64,000 bases of DNA from Dyadobacter sp. CY345 (GCF_021502725.1 NZ_JAKFFS010000001.1:992001-1056000), one strand, 5' to 3'. Shown: positions 52,107 to 62,252, numbered from the stretch's first letter. A program made the numbers and translations. The notes: generated by a model from the sequence alone, not told the origin.

Positions 52107-52994
52107 ATGAAAAAAACGCTCTTAGCTATCGCTATGCTATTTGTACTAGGCTCATGTGCAAGCAAGAAGAAAATGACCGCGGCTGTTAACAAAGCAAATG
52201 AAATTCAAATCCAGTTAGACAAAGCGAGAGCAGATTTGAATGACTGTGACAGCAGAACTGCAAGTTTGAACAATGATATAAAGCTTAATAACGACGAGCT
52301 TACAGCAAAAACCAACAAAGTTAAAGAGTTGGAAGACCAGCTTGAGTTTTTGAAGAAAAACAACAACAGCCTTCTTGACCGTATGTCTGACCTGTCCGTA
52401 ATCAGCAAAGAAGGTTCTGAAAGCATCAAGAAATCTCTTGAAATGATGAATGTTCAAGGTGGCCAGATTCGTGACCTTAACGCAAGCATTCAACGTAAAG
52501 ATTCGTTAAACATGGCGCTTGTGTTGAATTTGAAACGTTCTTTGCAAGATGTTAGTGATGAAGACGTTCAGATTGAGGTTAAAAAAGGTGTGGTTTATGT
52601 ATCACTCTCTGATAAAATGCTTTTCAAATCTGGTAGTTCTGTAATCAACACGCAAGCTGAATCTGTGTTGGCAAAAGTTGCGAAGATCCTGAACGATTAC
52701 AAAGAAATTGAGATTTTGATCGAAGGTCACACGGATAATGTACCTATCGCAACTGATAAAGTTACTGACAACTGGGATTTGAGCGTTTTGCGTGCTACTT
52801 CGGTTGCCCGTACATTGCAAAAGAAATATGGTGTTGAGCCGGTTCGTTTGATCGCTGGTGGCCGTGGAGAATATCTTCCTAAGGTTGCTAATGATTCACC
52901 TGCAAACCGTAGCTTGAACCGTCGTACTGAAATTATCATTACGCCGAAATTGGATCAGTTCTTTAATCTGTATACTCCGAACGCTGGTAAATAA
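52107..52994 (+). CDS. OmpA-family peptidoglycan-binding lipoprotein
   Basis: A 295-aa lipoprotein with lipobox LGSCAS (Cys17) and a long coiled-coil region (about 25-145). A C-terminal OmpA domain (about 175-285) has LIEGHTDNVPIA and NRSLNRRTEIII; its conserved Asp and Arg would contact diaminopimelate in the cell wall. It likely anchors the outer membrane to peptidoglycan. It ends at a strong terminator. Confident. Confidence 0.94.
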   Translation: MKKTLLAIAMLFVLGSCASKKKMTAAVNKANEIQIQLDKARADLNDCDSRTASLNNDIKLNNDELTAKTNKVKELEDQLEFLKKNNNSLLDRMSDLSVISKEGSESIKKSLEMMNVQGGQIRDLNASIQRKDSLNMALVLNLKRSLQDVSDEDVQIEVKKGVVYVSLSDKMLFKSGSSVINTQAESVLAKVAKILNDYKEIEILIEGHTDNVPIATDKVTDNWDLSVLRATSVARTLQKKYGVEPVRLIAGGRGEYLPKVANDSPANRSLNRRTEIIITPKLDQFFNLYTPNAGK

Positions 52995-53015
52995 ATATCA
53001 GCTGATTAAAAATTT

Positions 53016-53046
53016 AGCCCGTCAGATTTCTGACGGGCTTTTTTTG
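53016..53046 (+). terminator. Intrinsic terminator after the OmpA gene
   Basis: agcccgtcaga (53016-53026) pairs with tctgacgggct (53029-53039) and is followed by a T6 run. Confidence 0.9.
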
Positions 53047-53109
53047 TATCTGATTCAGATTATTTATACTATTATGCCAATCTTTTAAACTCATAACCTG
53101 TCGACCTTT

Positions 53110-54405
53110 ATGTCCCCTATTTTATCCTTTCTTAAACAGAATGCTGTTCAGGTTTTAATTGGATCTATCTTATTGTCGGGAAGTTTTTTAAATGCCCAGA
53201 TTCTTGTGGAAGTCAAACCTGAAACCGTTGGCCTTAGTATTGAAAGATTGAAGAGAGTGGATAAGGTATTGCAGGAATATGTTGATAAACAGGAAGTTGC
53301 CGGCGCGGTGGCGCTCATTGTGAAAGATGGGAAAATTGTTTATCAGAAGGGATTTGGACTTGACGACGTAAGTTCGAAAACACCTTTAAAACAGGATGCA
53401 ATTTTTAGGATAGCTTCGCAGACCAAAGCGATTACCAGTACAGCTGTCATGATTTTGTATGAAGAAGGGAAATTTCTGCTTGACGATCCGGTTTCGAAAT
53501 ATATTACCGAGTTTAAAAATCCGAAAATTTTGGACAAGTTCAACGAGACGGATTCGAGTTTTACTACCAAACCTGCTAAACGGGAAATCACGATTAGAGA
53601 CCTGCTCACCCACACTTCCGGGATCAGTTATCCGCTTATAGGGTCCAAAGAAGCCAAGGCTATTTATGCCAAAAACAATATTCCCAGCGGTATCGGAACC
53701 CCGGACTATGTTCTGGCAGACGTTATAAAAAGGCTCGGGGGAATGCCTTTGATCCATGAGCCAGGCGAACGTTTTTCTTATGGTTTGAATACTGATGTGC
53801 TTGGTTATTTGGTGGAGGTGGTTTCAGGGAAGTCGCTTAATGACTTTTTTAAAGAGCGGATATTTGAGCCGCTTGGAATGAAGGACACGTATTTCTATTT
53901 ACCTGAAAACAAAAAAAATCGTTTGGCAAAGCTATACACGGAAGATGATAACGGGAAAACGATTGTCCCGGAAAATAGTCCTGGATTCAATAACGATTAT
54001 CCCAAAGTAAATGGAAAGTTTTATGCTGGTGGTGCCGGGCTTACATCTACCGCTTATGATTATGCAATCTTTTTGCAGACGATGTTAAATGGCGGCGAGT
54101 ATAACGGCAAACGGATTTTAAGTCCGGCAGTTGTTAATTTGATGACGCGAAACCAGATTGGAGATTTGAATCAGGGAAGGAATAAATTTGGCCTGGGTTT
54201 CTCCATTGCGTCATCAAAAGAAGCAGCAAGAATTCCAATTCCTGAAAATACATTTGAATGGGGTGGTATTTTTGGGACAACGTATTGGGCTGATCCTAAA
54301 AACAAAATTGTCGGGTTACTAATGACGCAAGAGTATCCGAACAGCAGTTGGGGAGAAATGCAGGACAAGTTTAAGGTGCTTGTTTACCAGTCGCTTGTTA
54401 AATAA
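53110..54405 (+). CDS. Exported serine hydrolase (class C beta-lactamase-like)
   Basis: A 431-aa penicillin-binding-protein-like enzyme with a signal peptide (about 1-30, ending LNAQ). The nucleophile motif SxxK is SQTK (Ser103, Lys106). The second motif is FSYGLN (about 218-223), and the late GGIFGT replaces the KTG motif. Family members are esterases, peptidases or beta-lactamases; the GGIFGT end fits an esterase or peptidase more than a lactamase. It is 40 bp upstream of the dehydratase gene, with no obvious functional link. Confidence 0.88.
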   Translation: MSPILSFLKQNAVQVLIGSILLSGSFLNAQILVEVKPETVGLSIERLKRVDKVLQEYVDKQEVAGAVALIVKDGKIVYQKGFGLDDVSSKTPLKQDAIFRIASQTKAITSTAVMILYEEGKFLLDDPVSKYITEFKNPKILDKFNETDSSFTTKPAKREITIRDLLTHTSGISYPLIGSKEAKAIYAKNNIPSGIGTPDYVLADVIKRLGGMPLIHEPGERFSYGLNTDVLGYLVEVVSGKSLNDFFKERIFEPLGMKDTYFYLPENKKNRLAKLYTEDDNGKTIVPENSPGFNNDYPKVNGKFYAGGAGLTSTAYDYAIFLQTMLNGGEYNGKRILSPAVVNLMTRNQIGDLNQGRNKFGLGFSIASSKEAARIPIPENTFEWGGIFGTTYWADPKNKIVGLLMTQEYPNSSWGEMQDKFKVLVYQSLVK

Positions 54406-54445
54406 GTATCTAAATTGCAGTTTTTTATCTTACAATAACCATAAC

Positions 54446-55399
54446 ATGATCGAAAGTATTCCCGATAAATCCACTATTGAAAAGGCCCATAAACTGATTA
54501 CTCCATTTATTCACAGAACGCCTGTCTTAACTTCGCAATATATTAATCAGTTAACCGGAGCAGAACTGTTTTTCAAATGTGAGAATTTTCAGAAGATCGG
54601 AGCTTTCAAAGCGAGAGGTGGTTTGAATGCGATATTATCCTTAACTGACGAACAATTGAAAAATGGTGTGACAACGCATTCTTCCGGAAACCATGCACAG
54701 GCGATTGCATTTGCAGCGGCGAAAGTGGGTGCAAAAGCCTTTATCGTTATGCCGGATAATTCTGCCGCAGTGAAAGTGAAGGCGGTAGAAGGTTATGGCG
54801 CACAGATTACTTTTTGCCCAAACACACCCGAAGACAGGCAGGGCGCGGTTGATAAAATTATAGAAGCAACAGGTGCAGCTTTTGTGCATCCGTTTAATAA
54901 TTATGCAGTTATTGCCGGGCAAGGAACCGCCGCAAAAGAACTCATTGAAGATTTGGATTTTCATTTGGATGCGATCATTGCGCCTGTCGGCGGCGGCGGG
55001 TTGTTGAGTGGAACAGCCTTGTCAGCGCATTATTTTTCCCGCGGAACTGAGGTTTTTGCAGGAGAACCGGAAGGTGCAGCGGATGCGGTGTTGTCCTTCA
55101 AAAGTGGTAAAATTGAAAAAGCACCTTACGTCAAGACCATTGCTGACGGTTTGTTAACGCCCTTGGGCCCAAAAAATCTGGAAATAATTCGTAAATACGT
55201 TAGAGAAATTTTAACTGTTTCGGATGAAGAAATTATTGCGGCCATGCGGCTTATGTGGGAACGTATGAAAATCGTTGTCGAGCCTTCCGGTGCAGTTGTG
55301 CTGGCAGCAATATTAAAAAATAAAGAGGTTTTCAGAGGTAAAAAGGTTGGTATTATAATTTCCGGTGGAAATGTAGATCTTGGTAAATTGCCTTTTTAA
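54446..55399 (+). CDS. PLP-dependent threonine/serine dehydratase-like enzyme
   Basis: A 317-aa fold-type II PLP enzyme, starting at the ATG at 54446; the longer frame from 54380 overlaps the previous gene. Lys55 in GAFKARG holds the cofactor, SSGNHAQA (79-86) binds its phosphate-side residues, and VGGGGLLSG (about 180-188) is the glycine loop. There is no C-terminal regulatory ACT domain, so it resembles catabolic threonine dehydratase or serine racemase. Sequence alone does not choose between them. Confidence 0.9.
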   Translation: MIESIPDKSTIEKAHKLITPFIHRTPVLTSQYINQLTGAELFFKCENFQKIGAFKARGGLNAILSLTDEQLKNGVTTHSSGNHAQAIAFAAAKVGAKAFIVMPDNSAAVKVKAVEGYGAQITFCPNTPEDRQGAVDKIIEATGAAFVHPFNNYAVIAGQGTAAKELIEDLDFHLDAIIAPVGGGGLLSGTALSAHYFSRGTEVFAGEPEGAADAVLSFKSGKIEKAPYVKTIADGLLTPLGPKNLEIIRKYVREILTVSDEEIIAAMRLMWERMKIVVEPSGAVVLAAILKNKEVFRGKKVGIIISGGNVDLGKLPF

Positions 55400-55541
55400 T
55401 CAGTTATTTACAAACTGAAATGCTTTATAAATATTAAAAAATTCAACATGTAATTATGCATATTTGATAATATTACCGTTATAACAGGAATATATTTAAT
55501 GTGTAATTATTTTGCGTCATCAAACTACTTTAAATTTTAAC

Positions 55542-56018
55542 ATGAGAAAATTATTTGTTCTGTGCCTGATTGTTCTATTCACTTCTTGTAAGGATAAAGA
55601 CGATAGTTCCACGCCCGAGCCAGATTATGCTCCTGAATTTGCTGGTAACTATTCTACAACAACAGTAGTTGGCAATGAGACAACCATTCAGGATTGGGTA
55701 ATTACCAATACGGATAAAAACACTTTGGCTATTGACTACACAAAAAGTATTAGAGTAAGCACATCAGGTACGACATTGACAGCCGTTCAGATTCGTAAGT
55801 TGAAAGATGTTAAAGTAACAGCAGCAGATAGTTTTACGATCAATGAAGTAGTAGATGTTGAGCAGACTACTCCCGGGACTTTGACTCAGAAGCTTGAAGG
55901 AACTGCTTTGAAAGTTACAAACGGGACTGGCATGCCACAGCTCAACATAACCATTAAGTTTACAAATGCCGGTGGAGGAGCTCCGGTTGAAGAATATCTG
56001 GAATTCAAACAGAAATAA
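55542..56018 (+). CDS. Predicted lipoprotein
   Basis: A 158-aa product from the ATG at 55542 (the frame from 55512 is not signal-like). MRKLFVLCLIVLFTSC is the signal with lipobox Cys16 or so. The rest is a beta-rich domain with alternating Thr/Val, opening CKDKDDSSTPEPD, a linker common in Bacteroidota surface lipoproteins. I do not recognise the domain. A hairpin downstream separates it from the DUF4174 gene. Confidence 0.65.
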   Translation: MRKLFVLCLIVLFTSCKDKDDSSTPEPDYAPEFAGNYSTTTVVGNETTIQDWVITNTDKNTLAIDYTKSIRVSTSGTTLTAVQIRKLKDVKVTAADSFTINEVVDVEQTTPGTLTQKLEGTALKVTNGTGMPQLNITIKFTNAGGGAPVEEYLEFKQK

Positions 56019-56038
56019 AAGTTTAAAAATTGATAAAT

Positions 56039-56073
56039 AAACGGCTTGGTGAAAATCTTCATCAGGCCGTTTT
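56039..56073 (+). terminator. Imperfect terminator hairpin
   Basis: aaacggc (56039-56045) pairs with gccgttt (56066-56072), with further imperfect pairs inside (ttggtgaa/ttcatcag), and is followed by Ts. Confidence 0.65.
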
Positions 56074-56117
56074 TGTGTTTGGAATAATTTTTTAACAATT
56101 CTTAAAAACATTTAATT

Positions 56118-56462
56118 ATGAAAATCTTACTGATTACCATGATGTTATTCCTCGCAGACCAGCCTCGAAAGGTATTGTTATTTTACAAAAATGATAAGAA
56201 AGAAACCTGGCATAAGCAAACTGCTGAACTGGAAGCAAACAAGGCTGGTGTTAAGGAGCGCGACATTAATATTGAATCGTATGAGTTTTCCAAAAATCCG
56301 GATCAATGGAAAAAGTGGAATATTGATACTTCGAAATCGTTTACATTTATTTTGATTGGTCGGGACGGCGGGGAAAAACACAGATCTGATAAAGTTGTTT
56401 CGCATCAGGAATTATTTGGTAAGATAGATGCCATGCCGATGCGGAAAAATGAGATCAGATAA
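56118..56462 (+). CDS. DUF4174 protein
   Basis: A 114-aa protein with a short hydrophobic N-terminus (1-12) and the DUF4174 signatures: KVLLFYKNDKK, KERDINIESYEF, FILIGRDGGEKHR and the terminal IDAMPMRKNEIR. The domain is thioredoxin-fold-like, with no visible CxxC, and its function is not established. It is a small secreted or anchored protein in other bacteria. Confident in family. Confidence 0.85.
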   Translation: MKILLITMMLFLADQPRKVLLFYKNDKKETWHKQTAELEANKAGVKERDINIESYEFSKNPDQWKKWNIDTSKSFTFILIGRDGGEKHRSDKVVSHQELFGKIDAMPMRKNEIR

Positions 56463-56593
56463 TTACGGAATTTATTGTACTATCGGATTAAATAATAACA
56501 ACTTTTTTGTTTAAATTACTGGTAAGTCTAATTCCAAACTGGAATAATTTGGTATAAATCTGGTTGCAAGGCAAGTCTCACCAACTCAACAAT

Positions 56594-59500
56594 ATGTACA
56601 AAAGGATCTCTGCAATTCTATTGTTTTGGATTTTGCCTCTCTGTTCACCAGCCCAGACCATTTTCCAAAATCTAAAATGGCAGGATGGGTTAAGCGCCAA
56701 ACAGGTTCGCGGACTTTATAAAGACAAAGAAGGATTCCTGTGGATTGGTACTACAAATGGTCTGAACCGCTACGATGGAGCCGTTATAAAACAGTATAAA
56801 AGCGGGAATGTTAAAAATTTGTATATCAATTCAGTGGAGCCTTTTGGAGATGACAGTCTGCTGATTGGGACGCGAAAAGGAATGTTTTTGTTTGACAAAA
56901 AATCCGGCCATTTCTTTAATGATGCCCGGTTTTCTGAGCTTGAAGATCAGGTTATTGTATGCATAAAAAGGGACGGCTACGGACGTATATGGATAGGAAC
57001 GAGATACCTCACTTCTTCCAGAATTTATATTTATACTCAGAAAAAACTTTTACCGGTTGAAGCCGTTTATCCTGATGCAAAAGTCTTCAATAAACATGAA
57101 TTCGCCTTGTCGATCATGGTTTATGATACTGTGAGACAGGGTTTTTGGATTGCGGCAAGTAAGCCATTTTTTATTGATTTTAGAAAAAAAACGGTTTATC
57201 ATCGCGATTATAATCCGCTTCATTTTCCCATTCTTAAAGTTTATAATGTGCATGCAATTGCGGTTGATAGCAAGAGTAATGTGTGGTATGGATGCGATGA
57301 TGATCCTTCCCTAAATTTCTGGGACTGGCGAAAAAATCTTATTGAAAAATATTTCCAGTTAGATGGAATTGCAATAAATGAGGGATGCAATCGCCTTTTT
57401 ATTGACAGCAAAGACAGGTTATGGATTTCTACCTGGCTTTTTTCTGCCTTTATTAAGGAACAAGGAAAACCTATCAAAAAAATTCCATATAGTCAGAACG
57501 AAACATATACGATCGGCTATGGTCATTTTCGTGAAGCCATTGAGGATGAGGAAGGAAATATCTGGCTGGGGACGATCAACGGGGTCAGTAAAAGTCAGGA
57601 TAACTATCCGATTCTGGCCATTTATCAGCTGCCAAGTTTTCGCTTTTTTTTGCAAACCGGCTTTGCTCAGGCGAATCATATTAGTGTTTCCGGTGACACA
57701 ATCATGGCTAGCAAGGAAGAAGGAATTGTGGCATACAATTCCTCGGACGGAAGTTATAAAAGATATGTTGTGCCAAATTTACCAAGAAACCGCTTTTTGA
57801 TGTCTGTCAGACAAAACGACACATGGTGGTTTGCTGGGGAAAATGGGTTGTATACGCTTAAAAATAGAAGTTCCCGACTTGAAAAGCTTTATTTACCGGG
57901 AAGAGGACAAACCAAAAGTTTTGCCAATTTCGTATTTGTCGATCATAGAAAAAACGTTTGGTTTCAGGTAATGGATGATGCGATTTACCGCTACAATCCT
58001 TTGACAAAAAAGATAAACCGTTACAATGGCAAAGACGGATCAAGCGGATCTTTTAAATTCAGCAACTGTCAGAGTTTTGTCCAACTTCGGAACAACACGA
58101 TATTATTTGCTGTCAACGGAAAAGGGCTTTTAAAGTTTGATTATACCACTGAAAAATTCTCGGAACTTCCGGTATTCAACCCCCATGAATTTTATGTCAG
58201 TAAGCTGGTGGAAGACCGCGACGGCAATATCTGGGCTTCTGCCGCGGGAAGGGGAATTTTAAAAATGAATCAAAAAGGAGCAGTTTTAGATAGTATAGAT
58301 ACCAGCAATGGCCTTTTGTACGATCATGTTGCAAGCATTGGAATAGATGATCGTGGGGCGGTTTGGGCGGCAAGCAGGGAAGGTCTTATGTTTTTTAATC
58401 CCAAAACGAAGGCGGTGACCAAAGTGGAGATCGATCTTGGGAAAACCTTACAGGACTATTGGAATAATCTTACTATCGCAAATGGGAAAGTCTACGCAGT
58501 TATGCTGGATCACGTCGTGGTCATTGATCCGTTTCATTTCGCGATGATGCCTGTAAAAAAACCGCCTCAGATTACTTCTGTCAAAACATTTGGCGTTGAA
58601 AAGGCCTCCTTTTCAAATACTGGATTTATTGAGCTTGAACCGGCCGAAGATGATATAACATTTCAATTTGCCTCATTGAACCACCGCGACATTCCCTGGC
58701 TGCAATACAGCTTTCAGCTCGAAGGAATTGATAAAAACTGGGTAAAGGCAGGTCGCCGTCTTACCGCTTCATATACTAATTTAATGCCGGGGAGATATAC
58801 CTTTAAAGTGCGTAGTACGGATGAAAAGGGGCGCTGGATGCAGGCCATTACGATTTTAAAAGTGCATATCAAACCGAACTGGTGGCAGACATGGTGGTTT
58901 ACAACGATATGGCTATTGGTGGTGCTGCTTATTTCATATCTGTTTTACAGAGATGCAAATCTTAGGAAACAGAAGCGGCGGATTGATAAAACGATAGATT
59001 ATTTTGCTAATTCGGTGTATGGAGAAAATTCGGTGAATGAGATTTGCTGGGACATCGCCCGTAATTGCATTTCACAGCTGCGCTTCGAAGATTGCGTCGT
59101 GTATCTGCTGGATGAAGAGAAAAACAAGCTGGTACAAAAAGCCGCCTACGGGCCAAAAAATCCAAAAGGTCATGAAATTATTAATCCAATTGAAATCGAG
59201 ATTGGTAGTGGCATTGTCGGAGCCGCCGCCGCGAGGGGCAAAACGTTGATTGTTGGTGATACCGGAAAAGATGACCGTTATATTATTGACGACGAGGTGA
59301 GATTTTCCGAAATTGCTGTTCCCATACTTCACGACGGAAAAGTGATTGGGGTGATTGATTCAGAACACAGTAAGAAATATTTCTTCACGGAAGAACATGC
59401 CAAGGCGCTGACTACAATTGCTTCGATCAGTGCCAATAAAATTGCAGAAGCGCTTGCTGAAGGTCAGGCCCAGGAGAAGGAAATAATGCTGCTGGAAATT

Positions 59501-60166
59501 AATAAAATGCTCGCTGAAAGCCAGCTAATGGCATTACGTGCACAAATGAACCCACATTTTGTTTTCAACTGCCTGAATAGTATCCAGGAATGCATTGTGA
59601 CGCATAAGTATGACGAAGCCAGTAAATACCTGAATAAATTCTCCAAACTTTTCCGGATGGTTTTAAATAATTCCGGTAAAAAACTGGTGACGGTAGAAGA
59701 GGAGCGGGGGGTACTGGAATTGTATCTGGAATTAGAGCGAATGCGGTTTGAGAATAGTTTTTGTTATAACATCATTGTGGATGAAACACTTGAAGAGGAC
59801 CAGATTTCCCTGCCCTCGATGCTTGTGCAACCTTATGTAGAAAATGCACTTTGGCATGGATTGATGCACAAAAACGGTGAAAGAAAACTAACGATAGAAT
59901 TTAAAAGAGTTGACGAGGAGATTTTTATATGCCGGATTGAGGATAATGGAATCGGTAGAAAAAAATCCTTCGAGCTCAAAGCGATAAATAGTAAGTCGAA
60001 GCGTCATGAATCCAAAGGGATGGGAATTTCTCAGGACAGAATTGATCTGTTGCAGCGCCAGGGAAATCATGCAAGTTTGACTATTACCGATAAATACGAC
60101 ACCCGCGGAGAGGCGATTGGTACGTTGGTGGAAATTGAACTGTCAACATATTTGAAAAATCTTTAA
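56594..60166 (+). CDS. Propeller-Y_Y_Y-GAF-LytS sensor histidine kinase
   Basis: A 1190-aa sensor from the ATG at 56594. After a signal peptide (about 1-22) come two-component-regulator propeller blades (LWIGTTNGL and similar repeats, about 25-640), a Y_Y_Y domain (about 665-755) and a transmembrane helix (about 763-785). Next is a cytosolic GAF domain (about 805-960), then a LytS-type kinase with NPHFVFNCLN (His988) and HATPase with DNGIGRKK. The GAF insertion is unusual: typical hybrid propeller sensors lack it. Its LytTR regulator starts 11 bp downstream. Confidence 0.92.
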   Translation: MYKRISAILLFWILPLCSPAQTIFQNLKWQDGLSAKQVRGLYKDKEGFLWIGTTNGLNRYDGAVIKQYKSGNVKNLYINSVEPFGDDSLLIGTRKGMFLFDKKSGHFFNDARFSELEDQVIVCIKRDGYGRIWIGTRYLTSSRIYIYTQKKLLPVEAVYPDAKVFNKHEFALSIMVYDTVRQGFWIAASKPFFIDFRKKTVYHRDYNPLHFPILKVYNVHAIAVDSKSNVWYGCDDDPSLNFWDWRKNLIEKYFQLDGIAINEGCNRLFIDSKDRLWISTWLFSAFIKEQGKPIKKIPYSQNETYTIGYGHFREAIEDEEGNIWLGTINGVSKSQDNYPILAIYQLPSFRFFLQTGFAQANHISVSGDTIMASKEEGIVAYNSSDGSYKRYVVPNLPRNRFLMSVRQNDTWWFAGENGLYTLKNRSSRLEKLYLPGRGQTKSFANFVFVDHRKNVWFQVMDDAIYRYNPLTKKINRYNGKDGSSGSFKFSNCQSFVQLRNNTILFAVNGKGLLKFDYTTEKFSELPVFNPHEFYVSKLVEDRDGNIWASAAGRGILKMNQKGAVLDSIDTSNGLLYDHVASIGIDDRGAVWAASREGLMFFNPKTKAVTKVEIDLGKTLQDYWNNLTIANGKVYAVMLDHVVVIDPFHFAMMPVKKPPQITSVKTFGVEKASFSNTGFIELEPAEDDITFQFASLNHRDIPWLQYSFQLEGIDKNWVKAGRRLTASYTNLMPGRYTFKVRSTDEKGRWMQAITILKVHIKPNWWQTWWFTTIWLLVVLLISYLFYRDANLRKQKRRIDKTIDYFANSVYGENSVNEICWDIARNCISQLRFEDCVVYLLDEEKNKLVQKAAYGPKNPKGHEIINPIEIEIGSGIVGAAAARGKTLIVGDTGKDDRYIIDDEVRFSEIAVPILHDGKVIGVIDSEHSKKYFFTEEHAKALTTIASISANKIAEALAEGQAQEKEIMLLEINKMLAESQLMALRAQMNPHFVFNCLNSIQECIVTHKYDEASKYLNKFSKLFRMVLNNSGKKLVTVEEERGVLELYLELERMRFENSFCYNIIVDETLEEDQISLPSMLVQPYVENALWHGLMHKNGERKLTIEFKRVDEEIFICRIEDNGIGRKKSFELKAINSKSKRHESKGMGISQDRIDLLQRQGNHASLTITDKYDTRGEAIGTLVEIELSTYLKNL

Positions 60167-60177
60167 CCAGCAACGCT

Positions 60178-60927
60178 ATGATAAAGGCTTTAATTATCGA
60201 CGATGAGGCGAAAGCCAGAAATGTGCTGAATCACTATTTGGTAAGTCTGGTACCAGAAATTTCAGAAATAAGGCAGGCGGATTCTACCGATTCTGCCTTG
60301 GAGTTGCTTAAATCGTTTCAACCAGGTATTGTTTTTCTGGATGTGGAAATGCCTCATAAAACTGGATTTGACTTTTTACTGGCACTTAAAGATCCGGCAT
60401 TTGAAATCATTTTTACGACAGCTTATAACCAATATGCAATCCAGGCGATCAGGTTTAGCGCACTGGATTATCTGTTAAAGCCGGTCGATCCTGATGAACT
60501 CAGAAATGCTGTGAACAGATATATTGAGAAGCAAAAACCGGCAAGTCAAAAGAAAGAACTATTTAATAACCTTGTTCAGAATATTGGGAAAAAGGAAGTT
60601 AAAGACTTTCGTCTCGCAGTTCCGTCCAGCCAAGGTGTGTTCTTTTTTACATTGGATGAGATTCTACGCCTGGAAGCTGACAGAAACTATACCGTCATCC
60701 ATCTTGTGGGAAAACGCCCGTTCGTGGCAAGTAAAACCCTTAAACACTTCGAAGAGATGCTGGAAGAATTCAGCTTTATCAGAACGCATAAATCCCATCT
60801 TGTCAACTCTTTACACATTGTGCGCCTAAGTAATGATCATGAATACGTATTACTTTCCGACGGCGCCAAAATTGAAATATCCCGGAGAAAGAAAGATGAG
60901 GTGCAGCAGCAATTGAATTTTCGATAG
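60178..60927 (+). CDS. LytTR-family response regulator
   Basis: A 249-aa regulator with a REC domain (1-120): Asp8/Asp9, acceptor Asp55 in FLDVEMPHKTG, and Lys in LKPVD. The C-terminal LytTR domain (about 145-245) has YTVIHLVGKRPF and FIRTHKSHLVN, standard DNA-binding elements. It is 11 bp after the propeller-GAF kinase and is its evident partner. Target genes are not identifiable. Confidence 0.95.
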   Translation: MIKALIIDDEAKARNVLNHYLVSLVPEISEIRQADSTDSALELLKSFQPGIVFLDVEMPHKTGFDFLLALKDPAFEIIFTTAYNQYAIQAIRFSALDYLLKPVDPDELRNAVNRYIEKQKPASQKKELFNNLVQNIGKKEVKDFRLAVPSSQGVFFFTLDEILRLEADRNYTVIHLVGKRPFVASKTLKHFEEMLEEFSFIRTHKSHLVNSLHIVRLSNDHEYVLLSDGAKIEISRRKKDEVQQQLNFR

Positions 60928-61022
60928 CTTTTACCATTCGTTTCCCCAATGCCCGCCGTTAAATTACTATTGTTGAACATCACGAAACCCGGTTGTTTCT
61001 TTGTATTGTCAAAGCGAATAAC

Positions 61023-61394
61023 ATGGAATTGATAACAATACAGATCGTGGGATTATTGGAGGGTGCAGCAATTGTATTGATGATTCTGGCTGCCTGGCGA
61101 CTTGTTTTGGTACTGGCAAGACCTCGCAAAATGTCTATACAGGAGATCGAAAAAAATGGAACACTGGCAGAAGCTATCGTCTTGGATGTAAACGAAACAG
61201 GTATGTTTATCGATGATTTGCCGCAGGTAAAGTTGCAAATGCAGGTTTTGCCTGAGAAGGGAAGAAACTTTGTGGCAGAGGTTAAACAGGTTTTACCCAA
61301 CTCACTAAAAAGCTTATTACGTTTAGGAAGTAAAATTTTGGTGAAATATGATCCCGGAAATCCGCGGGATGTTGTAGTTTTGCGAGCCTTATAG
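61023..61394 (+). CDS. Membrane-anchored hypothetical protein
   Basis: A 123-aa product from the ATG at 61023. A single hydrophobic helix (about 6-28) is followed by a basic hinge (ARPRKMS) and a small soluble beta-rich domain with EAIVLDVNETG and KVQ-like strands, ending VVVLRAL. It lacks a recognised family. The domain size resembles DUF3592-like or OB-like folds. It probably lies in the inner membrane with a cytosolic or periplasmic domain. Confidence 0.6.
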   Translation: MELITIQIVGLLEGAAIVLMILAAWRLVLVLARPRKMSIQEIEKNGTLAEAIVLDVNETGMFIDDLPQVKLQMQVLPEKGRNFVAEVKQVLPNSLKSLLRLGSKILVKYDPGNPRDVVVLRAL

Positions 61395-61514
61395 ACATAG
61401 AATGTTTTACATTCGGTCATAATGTAACATCTCGAATTTATTCTATGACTTTTTCAGCCAAAATTACGATCTTCGTTCGTAACTCGGAAACGTTATGAAT
61501 TTTAACTTTAGCAA

Positions 61515-62252
61515 ATGATTAGTAATCCTTTTACCAAGCTTTCTATAATTATTCCCGCTTACAACGAAGCCAGAACGGTTCACTTTATTCTTGATAAGAT
61601 TAAGGCAGTTAAGCTAAATCACAATATTGAAAAAGAGGTGATTATAGTCAATGATTGTTCGAGTGATGGGACTGAACAGGCGATTCTTAATTATAAGGCC
61701 AGTAATCCTGAATTAAATATCAGGTATCTCAAACACGAGATTAATAAAGGAAAAGGAGCTGCTTTGCATACCGGTATTCAACACGCAACAGGTGAATATC
61801 TGATCATTCAGGATGCTGATCTGGAATATGATCCCGAAGAATATAATATCCTTATTCAACCAATCTGGGACGGCCACGCTGACGTAGTTTTCGGTTCCAG
61901 ATTTATTGGTGGAAAACCACATAGGATTTTGTTTTTCTGGCATACGATCGGTAACAAATTCGTACTTACTTTTCTGTCCAATATGGCGACGAATCTTAAT
62001 CTGACTGATATGGAAACTTGTTATAAGTTGTTCCAAACCAGTGTAATACAGAAATTAAACCTGACTGAAACAAGATTTGGTTTTGAGCCGGAAGTTACGG
62101 CGAAAATAGCTCGCGTTCCCGGATTAAGAATTTACGAAGTAGGTATTTCCTACTACGGTCGTACCTATGCAGAAGGTAAAAAAATTAATTGGAAAGACGG
62201 TGTTCGCGCTATTTATTGTATCTTCAAATACGGCTTTTTTAACGCGAAATAA
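61515..62252 (+). CDS. Family 2 glycosyltransferase (polyprenol-phosphate type)
   Basis: A 245-aa GT-A enzyme. It opens KLSIIIPAYNEARTVHFIL (about 8-26), with VNDCSSDGT (45-53) and the DXD-like Asp100/Asp102 in IQDADLEYDP, followed by FGSRFIGG. It resembles dolichyl-phosphate beta-glucosyltransferases, which transfer a sugar from UDP-glucose or GDP-mannose to a lipid carrier. It has no transmembrane helices, so it is cytosolic or peripheral. The small gene downstream is 24 bp away. Confidence 0.9.
   Translation: MISNPFTKLSIIIPAYNEARTVHFILDKIKAVKLNHNIEKEVIIVNDCSSDGTEQAILNYKASNPELNIRYLKHEINKGKGAALHTGIQHATGEYLIIQDADLEYDPEEYNILIQPIWDGHADVVFGSRFIGGKPHRILFFWHTIGNKFVLTFLSNMATNLNLTDMETCYKLFQTSVIQKLNLTETRFGFEPEVTAKIARVPGLRIYEVGISYYGRTYAEGKKINWKDGVRAIYCIFKYGFFNAK

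Noticed and set aside
61023-61394. Assignment to DUF3592
   Set aside because: One helix plus a small soluble domain is too little evidence; DUF3592 normally has two membrane helices.
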